In this document: positions 24,708-32,873 of the stretch, piece after piece
Position numbering within the stretch: the first letter of the stretch is position 1
How the letters are laid out: each line of letters opens with the position of its first letter
Origin: NCEH01 sp043195135
GTDB taxonomy: Bacteria; Pseudomonadota; Alphaproteobacteria; Rhizobiales; Xanthobacteraceae
Assembly (NCBI RefSeq): GCF_043195135.1
Contig: NZ_JBAFWP010000002.1
Length of the DNA stretch: 64,000 nucleotides
Strand: one strand, 5' to 3'
The notes under the pieces: generated by a model
Seen by the model: only the letters and a program-made list of their open reading frames with translations
What the model was told of the DNA's origin: nothing
Database searches by the model: none
Translations under genes and position numbers: made by a program

Positions 24708-25796
24708 ATGACCCAAGAACCCGTGCCGAAACTGCCCATCCTGCAACTGGTCGGGGTGCGCAAGACCTTCAATGATTTCGTCGCCGTCGAGAAGATCGAC
24801 CTCGATGTGATCGAAGGGGAATTCCTCACCATCGTCGGCCCCTCGGGCTCGGGCAAGACCACGCTGCTGCGCATGCTCGCGGGCATGGACCAGCCGAGCG
24901 AAGGCAACATCACCCTGCACGGCGAGCGCATCAACGAGGTGCCGCCCAACAAGCGGCCGACCTGCCTGGTGTTCCAGTCGCTGGCGCTGTTTCCCCACAA
25001 GAGCGTGGGCGACAACATCGAATTCCCGCTGAAGGTGCGCGGCGTCGAGGCCAAGGCGCGCAAGGCCCGCGCGCTGGAGCTGATGCGCGTGGTGCGCCTG
25101 CCGGAAAGCTATTATTCCAAGAACGTCATGAAGTGCTCGGGCGGCGAGCGCCAGCGCGTGGCACTGGCCCGCGCGCTCGCCTACGACCCCGAGGTGCTGT
25201 TCTTCGACGAGCCGCTGTCGGCCATCGACTACAAGCTGAAGAAGGTGCTGGAGAAGGAATTGAAGGATCTCCACAAGGAGACCGGAAAGACCTTCATCTA
25301 CATCACCCATTCGCTGGAAGAAGCGATGGTGATGTCGGACCGCATCGGCGTCATGCGCGCCGGCCGCCTGGTGCAGGTGGGCACGCCGGAGCAGATCTAT
25401 AATCACCCGGTGGACCGCTTCGTCTCCGAATTCGTCGGCGAGGTGAACGTCATCGAGGTGAAGAAGGAAACCGACGGCGCCCCCTGGCGCGGCGTCGACG
25501 TGCCCGGCGCCTTTCATGTGCGCCCGCCGGAAGAGGATGCGCAGGCGGACCACGCCTTCGTCGTCATCCGCCCGGAATATCTGCGCTTCCTCGGCGCCGG
25601 AGACAGTGCCCAGAACAGCCTGAAGGGCACGGTCTACAACGAATATTCGCTCGGCTCGCGGATCCAGTACCAGGTGCGGGTGGGCGAGAAGGTGATGCTG
25701 GTGGAGCTGTCGCGCTCCAAGGCCCTGCCGATCGCCGCGGACCGCAGCGTCACGGTGGGCTGGGATGCCGCCGACGCCATCACGGTGCGGGCCTGA
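24708..25796 (+). CDS. Polyamine-type ABC transporter ATP-binding protein (PotA-like)
   Basis: A 362-residue ATPase. Walker A GPSGSGKTTLLRM near residue 45, Q-loop VFQSLALFPH near 90, signature CSGGERQRVALARAL near 145 and Walker B EVLFFDEPLSAID near 165 are all intact. The C-terminal third (from about residue 245) is a TOBE/OB-fold domain found in PotA-class proteins. It hydrolyses ATP on the cytoplasmic face to drive uptake through the two permeases that follow. The permease start is 4 bases after its stop. Confidence 0.93.
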   Translation: MTQEPVPKLPILQLVGVRKTFNDFVAVEKIDLDVIEGEFLTIVGPSGSGKTTLLRMLAGMDQPSEGNITLHGERINEVPPNKRPTCLVFQSLALFPHKSVGDNIEFPLKVRGVEAKARKARALELMRVVRLPESYYSKNVMKCSGGERQRVALARALAYDPEVLFFDEPLSAIDYKLKKVLEKELKDLHKETGKTFIYITHSLEEAMVMSDRIGVMRAGRLVQVGTPEQIYNHPVDRFVSEFVGEVNVIEVKKETDGAPWRGVDVPGAFHVRPPEEDAQADHAFVVIRPEYLRFLGAGDSAQNSLKGTVYNEYSLGSRIQYQVRVGEKVMLVELSRSKALPIAADRSVTVGWDAADAITVRA

Positions 25797-25799
25797 GCC

Positions 25800-26726
25800 A
25801 TGGCGGATACCTCGCTCTCCCACCCCGCGGCCCCCGTCTCGCTCGAGGCGGCGCCCGCCCTGCCAACGCAGCGCGACAAGCTGCTGTCCCTCGGCGCGCG
25901 CTGCTCGCTGCCGGTGATCGTGCTGCTGGCGGTGGGCTTCGTCGCGCCGCTGATCGCCATCTTCGCCTATTCTTTCGCCAAGCCCCGCACGTTTGAAGTG
26001 TTCCGTTCGTTCACGCTCGTGAATTATGCGGAGATCTTCAACGCCAACAATACGGTCTGGCTCTCCTTCCTGTGGTCGCTGGGCTTTGCCTTCGCCACCT
26101 GCGCGCTGCTGGCGCTGATCGCCTATCCCATCGCCTATGGCTTGAACCGCGTGTTCGGGAAATGGTCGTCGCTGGTCTCGATCCTGTTCGTGTTTCCGCT
26201 GTTCGTGTCGGAGAACGTGCGGCTCTACGGCTGGGTGCTGTTCTTCATCAAGAACGGCGTGCTCGACGGCACGCTGAAGATGATGGGCTTCGAGGGCGGG
26301 CCGCAGATCCTGTTCCAGCCGCCCATGATCCTCGCCGGCATGCTCTATGTGTACCTGCCGTTCATGCTGTTTCCCATGACGCTGGGCCTTGCCATGGTGC
26401 CGCGCGACCTGATCGACGCGGCGCGCGACCTCGGCGCGAACCGCTGGCAGATCTGGCGCGAGGTGGAAGTGCCGCTCGCCATGCCGGGCATCCTCATCGG
26501 CATGCTGCTGACCTTCGTGCTGGGCATCGGCGCGGTGGCGGAGGCGAAGATTCTCGGCGGCCAATCGGTGATCGTGATTTCCCACGATATCGAAATCGCC
26601 TTCACCTATTCGCAGAACTGGCCGCTCGGCTCGGCGCTGGCGGTGGTGGTGACCATCTTCATCGGCGCGCTCACCCTTGCGGTGTTCTCGCGCCTCGATC
26701 TCGACCGCCTGCTGGGGAGGCGCTGA
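25800..26726 (+). CDS. Polyamine-type ABC transporter permease 1 (PotB-like)
   Basis: A 308-residue inner-membrane permease with six predicted helices. The EAA loop that contacts the ATPase is seen as PRDLIDAARDLGANRWQIWREVEVPLAMPGI near residues 200-230. Its N-terminus is an Ala/Pro-rich cytoplasmic stretch before the first helix (LPVIVLLAVGFVAPLIAIFAYS). Start ATG 25800 follows the ATPase stop directly. It pairs with the next gene to form the channel. Confidence 0.9.
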   Translation: MADTSLSHPAAPVSLEAAPALPTQRDKLLSLGARCSLPVIVLLAVGFVAPLIAIFAYSFAKPRTFEVFRSFTLVNYAEIFNANNTVWLSFLWSLGFAFATCALLALIAYPIAYGLNRVFGKWSSLVSILFVFPLFVSENVRLYGWVLFFIKNGVLDGTLKMMGFEGGPQILFQPPMILAGMLYVYLPFMLFPMTLGLAMVPRDLIDAARDLGANRWQIWREVEVPLAMPGILIGMLLTFVLGIGAVAEAKILGGQSVIVISHDIEIAFTYSQNWPLGSALAVVVTIFIGALTLAVFSRLDLDRLLGRR

Positions 26727-26729
26727 GCC

Positions 26730-27530
26730 ATGGAACAGGAAAAGGCCCGCACGCGCCTCTTCATCTGGCTGTGGACCGCCTTCGTCGTGGTCCTGCTGTA
26801 TCTGCCGATCTTCTGCGGGGCGCTGGCGAGCGTCTCCAAGGGGCGCTATTTCGCCTTCCCGGTCCGCGCCTTCACCTCCGAATGGTGGGAGAAGACGGTG
26901 GATTCCATCGAGATCGGCATGATCGTCCACACCTCGCTGCTGGTGGCAGCGCTGGTGACGGTGCTCTCGGTGGTGGTCGCCTTCTTCGGCGCGCTCGCAT
27001 TCGCCCGCTATGACTGGAAGGGCCGGCGGCTGTTCCAGAAGATCGTCATCCTGCCGATCTTCTTTCCCCAGCCGGTGCTCGGGCTCGCACTGCTTCTGTG
27101 GTTCAGCGCGGTGGGCATCCAGACCTCCTGGCTCACCGCCGTTTTCGCCCATCTGGTGTGGATCGTGCCGGTGGTCACCTTGGTGATCGCGATCCAGGTC
27201 TACAGCTTCGATCCGTCGCTGGAGGAAGCCGCCTTCGATCTCGGCGCCACGCGCTGGCAGGTGATGCGCGAAGTCACGCTGCCGATCCTGTGGCCGGGCA
27301 TCTGGTCCGGCGCCCTGTTCGCGTTCCTGCTTTCCTGGGGCAATTTCCCGCTCTCGCTCTATACGGCGGGCGCCGATTCCACCGTGCCGAAATGGCTCTA
27401 TTCCAAGATGGTGGCGGGCTACACGCCCATGGTGCCGGCGCTTGGAACCATGAGCACGCTCGGCGCGGCGAGCGCGCTTCTGCTCGGCGGGCTGGTGCTG
27501 TGGATGCTGCGGCGGCGGGCGGTGGCATGA
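26730..27530 (+). CDS. Polyamine-type ABC transporter permease 2 (PotC-like)
   Basis: A 266-residue permease of the PotC group, about six helices, with the EAA loop DPSLEEAAFDLGATRWQVMREVTLPILWPGI near residues 160-190. It begins 4 bases after the first permease and its stop overlaps the start of the DeoR gene (ATGA). The transporter genes and regulator therefore form one translationally coupled unit. Confidence 0.9.
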   Translation: MEQEKARTRLFIWLWTAFVVVLLYLPIFCGALASVSKGRYFAFPVRAFTSEWWEKTVDSIEIGMIVHTSLLVAALVTVLSVVVAFFGALAFARYDWKGRRLFQKIVILPIFFPQPVLGLALLLWFSAVGIQTSWLTAVFAHLVWIVPVVTLVIAIQVYSFDPSLEEAAFDLGATRWQVMREVTLPILWPGIWSGALFAFLLSWGNFPLSLYTAGADSTVPKWLYSKMVAGYTPMVPALGTMSTLGAASALLLGGLVLWMLRRRAVA

Positions 27531-28345
27531 GCCCCGCCGGCGATGGCGCGCCGCCGCTGGCGGACAAGGTCAAGCTCTCCAAGAAGGATCGCCACGCGCG
27601 CATCCTCGCGGAGATGCGCACCAGCTCCACCTTGCGGGTGTCGGAACTGGCGGCGGAGCTGGACGTCTCCACCGAGACCATCCGGCGCGATTTGTACGAA
27701 CTGGGCGAGCGCGGGCTCATCAACCGCACCTATGGCGGGGCGGTGCGCCCGCTCGGCACGGAGCCTTCGGTCGCCGAGCGCCACCGCATGCTGGTGGAGG
27801 AGCGCGAGGCCATCGCCGCCGCGACGGTGAAGTTTTTGCGCCCCAACGAGGTGGTGGCGATCGGCGCGGGGGCGACCACCACCCATGTCGCGCGCCGCAT
27901 GGCGGCGGAGTGCCGGGACATCACGGTCATCACCCATTCCTTCTCGGTGGCGACCGTCCTGGCGCCGAATCCCACCATCTCCGTGCTCATGTGCCCCGGC
28001 CGCTACGACGGGCGCGAGGGCATGATCGTCGGGGCGGAGACCATCGAGTTCCTGCAATCCTACAACGCCAATTGGGCGATCCTCGGCGCCACCGGCATCA
28101 CCGCCGAGGGCTTCTCGGACGCCGAGGCGGCGGCCGCCTCGGTCTATAAGGCGATGATGCACCGGGCGGTGCAGACCATCGCGGTGGCCGATCATTCCAA
28201 ATTCGACCAGCAGGCGCTCGCCATCTGGGGGCGATGGGCCGATGTCGGCCGCCTCGTCACCGACATCGCCCCGAGCGGCGCCATCGCCCGCGCGCTCCAT
28301 CGCGCCCGCGTCGAAGTCACCGTGGCCCGCAAGCGCGGCGCCTGA
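27527..28345 (+). CDS. DeoR family transcriptional regulator
   Basis: A 272-residue repressor-type protein. The DeoR helix-turn-helix is LRVSELAAELDVSTETIRRDLYELGERGLINRTYGGAV near residues 33-70. The rest is the DeoRC sugar/metabolite-phosphate sensing domain, beginning VGAGATT-like AIGAGATTTHVARRM near residue 110 and including VADHSKFDQQA near 220. DeoR proteins usually sense phosphorylated intermediates. Its effector could thus be the product of the APH-fold kinase encoded downstream (inference). It is the fifth gene of the unit that starts at 23263. Confidence 0.9.
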   Translation: MSPAGDGAPPLADKVKLSKKDRHARILAEMRTSSTLRVSELAAELDVSTETIRRDLYELGERGLINRTYGGAVRPLGTEPSVAERHRMLVEEREAIAAATVKFLRPNEVVAIGAGATTTHVARRMAAECRDITVITHSFSVATVLAPNPTISVLMCPGRYDGREGMIVGAETIEFLQSYNANWAILGATGITAEGFSDAEAAAASVYKAMMHRAVQTIAVADHSKFDQQALAIWGRWADVGRLVTDIAPSGAIARALHRARVEVTVARKRGA

Positions 28346-28355
28346 GGAGCATCCC

Positions 28356-29255
28356 ATGTGGCAGGAAAAAGCGCCGGACCGGCGGGTGGATCTCCAGATC
28401 CAGGGCCATCGCATCGTCGCCTATGAATTCGGCACGGGGCCGGAGGTGGTGCTGCTGCTGAATGGCGGCCCCGGCCTGCCGTGCGACTACATGCGCGAGG
28501 CCCATTCCTTCCTCGCCGACCATGGTTTCCGCGTGGTGGCGTTCGATCAATTGGGCTGCGGCGCCTCCGACCGGCCGACCGATCCCGCCTTGTGGAGCAT
28601 CACCCGCTATGTGGAAGAGGTGGAGGCGGTGCGGCAGGCGCTTGGCCTCGGCCCAGTGCATCTCGCCGGCCATTCCTGGGGCGGCTGGCTCGCCATCGAA
28701 TATGCGCTTACCTATCCCGACGCGGTGAAGAGCCTGCTGCTGGAGAACACCGCCGCCGACCTGCCGCACCTCATGAGCGAATTGCACCGCCTGCGCGATG
28801 CGCTGGGCGAAGAGACCTCCGCCATGCTGGCCCGGCACGAGGCGGACGGCACGCTCGCTCATCCCGAATACCAGGGCGCCATCACGGTGCTGAACTATCG
28901 CCATGTGTGCCGGCTGATGGACTGGCCCGCCCCGGTGATGCGCTCGCTCGCCGACTGGAACATGGCGCCCTACGAGGCCATGCAGGGGCCGAACGAATTT
29001 CTCTATATCGGCAATCTGAAGGATTGGTCGCGCCTCGCCGACCTGCCGCGGATCGCGGTTCCCGTGCTGATCCTGGTGGGCGCGCACGACGAGCAGACCC
29101 CGGCCTGCGCGGCGCGCATGAAGGCGCAGCTTCCCCAGGCCGAGCTGCACGAATTCGCGCATTCCAGCCACATGCCGGCCTATGAGGAACCCGAAGCGCA
29201 CGGCGCGGTGCTGCTCTCCTTCCTCCAGCGCGCGGCGCAAGGGGGGGCGGCATGA
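28356..29255 (+). CDS. Proline-iminopeptidase-like alpha/beta hydrolase (S33 family)
   Basis: A 299-residue serine hydrolase. The oxyanion-hole segment LLLNGGPGLPCDYM near residue 35 and the nucleophile elbow GHSWGGWLAIEYAL near residue 108 are the S33 signature. An Asp in GAHDEQTP near 250 and a His in SSHMPAYEEPE near 276 complete the triad. Members cleave N-terminal proline or other amides and esters. In this cluster it probably hydrolyses an imported amide or dipeptide-like compound. It starts 10 bases after the DeoR gene; its stop overlaps the next start (ATGA). Confidence 0.87.
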   Translation: MWQEKAPDRRVDLQIQGHRIVAYEFGTGPEVVLLLNGGPGLPCDYMREAHSFLADHGFRVVAFDQLGCGASDRPTDPALWSITRYVEEVEAVRQALGLGPVHLAGHSWGGWLAIEYALTYPDAVKSLLLENTAADLPHLMSELHRLRDALGEETSAMLARHEADGTLAHPEYQGAITVLNYRHVCRLMDWPAPVMRSLADWNMAPYEAMQGPNEFLYIGNLKDWSRLADLPRIAVPVLILVGAHDEQTPACAARMKAQLPQAELHEFAHSSHMPAYEEPEAHGAVLLSFLQRAAQGGAA

Positions 29256-29968
29256 GCACCCCGCACTGGAAGCAGCGCAATCGCTCGCTCTATTACGCCA
29301 CCGCGCCCGCGCCGGACGATCCGGTGCTCGATCCCGCGACCACGGCCCTGCTCGTGATCGACGTGCAGAACACCTATCTGGAGCGCCCGGCGCGCGAGGG
29401 CTTGAGCGCGGCGGAGCTGGCCCATTATGAGGCCTGGACGCCGTTCCATGAGCGCATGCATGCCCAGGTGATCCCCGGCATCGCCGAGGCACTGAAAGTG
29501 TTTCGCGGCAAGGGCATGGAGGTGCTGTTCGCGCGCATCGCCTGCCTCACGACGGACGGGCGCGAGCGCTCGCTCAGCCAGAAGAAGCCCGGCTTCAACA
29601 ATCTTCTTCTGCCGAAGGACGAGCACGCCTCCCAGATCGTGCCGGAGCTTGCGCCGGTGGGGGACGAGATCGTCCTCACCAAGACCACGGACAGCGCGCT
29701 GACCGGGACCAATCTGCGGCTGATCCTGCACAATCTCGGCATCCGCACGGTCGTGTGCGTGGGCATCTTCACCGACCAGTGCGTGTCTTCCACGGTGCGC
29801 AGCCTCGCGGACGAGAGCTTCGACGTGGTGGTGCTGGAAGACCTATGCGCCGCCGCGAGCCTGGACCTGCACGCGCAGGAGCTGGCGATCCTCAACATGA
29901 TCTATTGCAACGTGATGGATTTTTCCGAGTGCGCGGCGCTGCTGATGGCGCAGGAGACGGCGCGATGA
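29252..29968 (+). CDS. Isochorismatase-family cysteine hydrolase
   Basis: A 238-residue amidase of the isochorismatase fold. The catalytic triad is Asp in LLVIDVQNTYL near residue 36, Lys in VLTKTTDSALTG near 149 and Cys in GIFTDQCVSSTVRSLAD near 174, with the usual cis-peptide context before the cysteine. Relatives hydrolyse biuret, peroxyureidoacrylate, nicotinamide or carbamoyl compounds. Together with the preceding hydrolase it gives the cluster two amide-cleaving steps. The gene is followed by the duplicated 179-bp element, which separates it from the kinase gene. Confidence 0.88.
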   Translation: MSTPHWKQRNRSLYYATAPAPDDPVLDPATTALLVIDVQNTYLERPAREGLSAAELAHYEAWTPFHERMHAQVIPGIAEALKVFRGKGMEVLFARIACLTTDGRERSLSQKKPGFNNLLLPKDEHASQIVPELAPVGDEIVLTKTTDSALTGTNLRLILHNLGIRTVVCVGIFTDQCVSSTVRSLADESFDVVVLEDLCAAASLDLHAQELAILNMIYCNVMDFSECAALLMAQETAR

Positions 29969-29983
29969 GCGGGTTGAGCTTCC

Positions 29984-30162
29984 GTGTCCCGGCCCAGCGA
30001 CGGCACGGCCGGAGCGCCGCGCCGGGACCCAGCGCAAGAAGTCTGCGCAGCAGCCGAACGCGCTGCGCGCTTTTGGGATCGAAGCGCCTGCGGCGGATTC
30101 TTGCGCTGGGTCCCGGCGCGCGCTCCACGCCGGCGCACCGGCGCTGCGCTTGGCCGGGACGC
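29984..30162. repeat. 179-bp palindromic element, copy 1
   Basis: The element starts GTGTCCCGGCC and ends GGCCGGGACGC, an outer inverted repeat. Inside it GGGACCCAGCGCAAGAA pairs with TTCTTGCGCTGGGTCCC, a 17-bp inner inverted repeat separated by about 70 bases. The same element of identical length follows 195 bp later. No transposase is present, so it is a non-autonomous repeat. Confidence 0.8.
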
Positions 30163-30178
30163 GAATTTGTGCGCTCCG

Positions 30179-30357
30179 GTGTCCCGGCTCAGCGACGGCA
30201 CGGCCGGAGCGCCGCGCCGGGACCCAGCGCAAGAAGTCTGCGTAGCAGCCGACCGTGCGGCGCGCTTTTGGGATCGAAGCGCCTGCGGCGGATTTTTGCG
30301 CTGGGTCCCGGCTCGCGCTCCGCGCCGGCAAGCCGGCGCTGCACTTGGCCGGGACAC
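30179..30357. repeat. 179-bp palindromic element, copy 2
   Basis: This is a direct second copy of 29984-30162, differing at scattered positions (for example TTTTTGCG for TTCTTGCG in the inner arm). The ends are GTGTCCCGGC and GCCGGGACAC. A 16-bp spacer separates the copies. The divergence shows the duplication is not recent, or that the copies arrived separately. Confidence 0.8.
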
Positions 30358-30502
30358 AAGGTCCGGTCTGCGGCGCACCCCCTCTCCCGCTTGCGGGGGA
30401 GGGCTGGGGAGGGGGCAGGCACCTATGCGGGGCCGCTGGCGCGAAAGGCCGGGGAGGCGGAAGGTCCCGTCACACGCCACCGGACCAGAGGGAGAAACAC
30501 CA

Positions 30503-31492
30503 GTGCTCTATGACGGCGGATTCCTGACCCGGCTCGAAGACGGCGTGCGCAGCGCGCTGCCGCGCTGGGACATCGCTCCGGACACCGAACTGAAGCTGCT
30601 GACCATTTCGGAGAACGCGACCTTCCGCGCCAGCCATACCGGCACCGGCGGCGATCTCGTGTTCCGCGTCCATCGGCCGGACTATCACACCCGCCGCGAG
30701 ATCGAATCCGAGCTGGCCTGGATCGACGCCTTGCGCGCCGAAGGCGGCATCCTCACCCCGCGCCCGATCCCGCAGCGGGACGGCAGCCTGATCGCCGACA
30801 TCGACGACGCCGGCGCGACGCGCCATGTGGTGGCGTTCGAATTCCTGCCCGGCAAGGAGCCGGACGAGGGCGACGACCTGGTGGGCTGGTTCGAGAAGCT
30901 CGGCGCCATCCACGCCGGGCTGCACGCCCAGGCCCGCGCCTGGCGGCGGCCGGAGGGCTTCACCCGCAAGGTGTGGAACTTCCAGTCCATGCTGGGCGAC
31001 ACCCCGCTGTGGGGCGACTGGCGCGCCGGCCTCGGCCTCACCTCCGCGGGCCGCGCCACCTTGGAGAAAACCGCCCAGGTGCTGGAGCGCGAACTCGCCG
31101 CCATCGGCACGGATGCGGACAGTTTCGGCCTCGTCCATGCCGACCTGCGGCTCGCCAACCTTTTGGTGGACGGGGACAAGCTGGCGCTGATCGATTTCGA
31201 CGACTGCGGCTTCTCCTGGTTCCTCTATGATTTCGCCGCCGCCATCTCGTTCATCGAGCACGAGCCTTATGTCCCGGCCCTGATGGAGGCCTGGATCGCC
31301 GGCTATCGCATCCGCGCGCCGCTGACGGATGCGCAGGCGGCGCAATTGCCGGTGTTCATCATGCTGCGCCGCATGCTGCTGACCGCCTGGATCGCCTCCC
31401 ATGCCGAGACGCCGACGGCGCAGGCCATGGGGATTCCCTACACGGACGGCACGGTCGCCCTCGCCGAAGCCTTCCTCTCCGCCCGCGCGTGA
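30503..31492 (+). CDS. APH-fold phosphotransferase (hydroxylysine-kinase/RdoA-like)
   Basis: A 329-residue small-molecule kinase of the aminoglycoside phosphotransferase/choline kinase superfamily. The catalytic Brenner motif is FGLVHADLRLANLL (Asp near residue 216), followed by the metal-binding LALIDFDDCGFSWFLYD near 230-245. The N-terminal lobe is visible in NATFRASHTGTGGDLVFRVHRP. The GTG start at 30503 is preferred because GAGGGAG lies 8 bases upstream and sequence before it is repeat DNA. The gene sits directly before a class-III PLP enzyme. In mammals such a kinase phosphorylates 5-hydroxylysine, and the paired PLP phospho-lyase acts on the product. Confidence 0.85.
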   Translation: MLYDGGFLTRLEDGVRSALPRWDIAPDTELKLLTISENATFRASHTGTGGDLVFRVHRPDYHTRREIESELAWIDALRAEGGILTPRPIPQRDGSLIADIDDAGATRHVVAFEFLPGKEPDEGDDLVGWFEKLGAIHAGLHAQARAWRRPEGFTRKVWNFQSMLGDTPLWGDWRAGLGLTSAGRATLEKTAQVLERELAAIGTDADSFGLVHADLRLANLLVDGDKLALIDFDDCGFSWFLYDFAAAISFIEHEPYVPALMEAWIAGYRIRAPLTDAQAAQLPVFIMLRRMLLTAWIASHAETPTAQAMGIPYTDGTVALAEAFLSARA

Positions 31493-31541
31493 CGCGTCCC
31501 GGCCGCGCGCCGGCACCGCCAGGAAAACCGGAAACAAGCCC

Positions 31542-32861
31542 ATGAAGACCCAGCAGATCCTGTCCCTCAATGCCTTCCAGCCGGGGGAAACCGCAGGGCT
31601 CGCGGATGACGTGGCGGTGCTGGTGGAACGCCGCAAGCGCAGCTTTGGCGCCTCCTCGGTGCTGTTCTACCAGCAGCCGCTCCATGTGGTCAGCGCGTCC
31701 GGCGCGCTGATCCGCACCGCCGACGGGGCGGACTATCTCGACCTCTACAACAATGTTCCCTCGGTGGGCCATTGCCACCCCAAGGTGGTGGAGGCGGTGC
31801 AGAAACAGGTGGCGCTTTTGAACTGCCACACGCGCTATCTGTTCGACAATGTGCACGATTATGCCGAGCGGCTGCTGGCGACCTTCCCGGTTTCGCTGTC
31901 GAACCTCGCGCTCACCTGCACTGGCAGCGAGAGCAACGACCTCGCCCTGCGCATCGTCGCCATGGCCACCGGCGGCACCGGCTTCATCGTCACGCAGACC
32001 GCCTATCATGGCAATACCACCGCCGTGACCGAGGTGTCGCCCTCCTCCTACAAGGTGGGCGCGCCGCCCAAATATGTGCGCACCGTGCCGGCGCCGGATC
32101 CGCGCACCTTCCCCGGCGATCTCGGCGCGGGCTTCGCCCAGGCGGTGCGCGCCGCCATCGCGGCGCTGGAGGCGGACGGGATCAAGTTCGCCGGCCTGCT
32201 GGTGGACAGCATCTTCTCCAGCGACGGCGTTTTCGCCGATCCGCCGGGCTTCTTGAAGGAAGCGGTGGAGGCGGTGCATGCGGCGGGCGGCCTGTTCATC
32301 GCCGACGAGGTGCAGCCCGGCTTCGGCCGCACCGGCTCCGGCATGTGGGGCTTTGCCCGCCACGGCGTGGTGCCGGACGTGGTGACCATGGGCAAGCCCA
32401 TGGGCAACGGCATTCCCATGGGCGGCGTCGTCACCCGGCCGGAATTGCTGAAGGGCTATTGCGACGCGTTTGGCTATTTCAACACCTTCGGCGGCAATCC
32501 CGTGGCGGCGGCGGCGGGGCTCGCGGTTCTCGACGTGATCGAGGAGGAGGGATTGATCGCCCATGCGGCGCAGGTGGGCGGACATATCGCCGAGCGGCTG
32601 AACGCGGCCCGCGCCCGCTGCCCGGCGATCGGCATGGTGCGCGGGGCGGGGCTCTATCTCGGCGTCGATATCGTGGACGGCGAGAAGGCCGATGCGGCCG
32701 GCGCCACGCGGCTGATCAATGCCTTGCGGGAAAAGCGCATCCTCATCGGCGCCGCAGGTCCGCTCGGCAACGTGCTGAAGGTGCGCCCGCCGCTGTGCCT
32801 CAGCCTGGAGCAGGCCGACCGGTTCGTCGACGCGGTGGAAGCCATCCTCGCGCCGGGGTGA
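31542..32861 (+). CDS. Class-III PLP-dependent aminotransferase or phospho-lyase
   Basis: A 439-residue fold-type I PLP enzyme. Landmarks: GHCHPKVVEAV near residue 77, the phosphate-binding TCTGSESNDLALR near 125, the PLP-Asp in GLFIADEVQPGFGRTGS near 250, and the Schiff-base lysine in VTMGKPMGNGIPMG near 285. The shape matches the AGXT2L1/AGXT2L2 branch, in which related proteins eliminate phosphate from phosphoethanolamine or phosphohydroxylysine. The adjacent kinase supports a phospho-lyase rather than a transaminase, but sequence alone cannot separate the two. It is the last gene of the cluster and ends 12 bp from the convergent acyltransferase gene. Confidence 0.87.
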   Translation: MKTQQILSLNAFQPGETAGLADDVAVLVERRKRSFGASSVLFYQQPLHVVSASGALIRTADGADYLDLYNNVPSVGHCHPKVVEAVQKQVALLNCHTRYLFDNVHDYAERLLATFPVSLSNLALTCTGSESNDLALRIVAMATGGTGFIVTQTAYHGNTTAVTEVSPSSYKVGAPPKYVRTVPAPDPRTFPGDLGAGFAQAVRAAIAALEADGIKFAGLLVDSIFSSDGVFADPPGFLKEAVEAVHAAGGLFIADEVQPGFGRTGSGMWGFARHGVVPDVVTMGKPMGNGIPMGGVVTRPELLKGYCDAFGYFNTFGGNPVAAAAGLAVLDVIEEEGLIAHAAQVGGHIAERLNAARARCPAIGMVRGAGLYLGVDIVDGEKADAAGATRLINALREKRILIGAAGPLGNVLKVRPPLCLSLEQADRFVDAVEAILAPG

Positions 32862-32873
32862 GGCGGCGCGTTC

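Larger units (their letters stand above)
29969..30502. other. Repeat-filled gap between the hydrolase and kinase genes
   Basis: This 534-bp stretch contains two copies of a 179-bp palindromic element and one REP-like palindrome at 30378-30402. A long open frame runs through it in phase with the kinase gene only because the repeats lack stops; it is not considered coding. Confidence 0.7.

Noticed and set aside
29984..30502. A long open frame in phase with the kinase gene, apparently a 170-residue N-terminal extension
   Set aside because: It is made of the duplicated 179-bp element and a REP-like palindrome, repeats itself at protein level, and the kinase has a good ribosome-binding site and GTG start at 30503.
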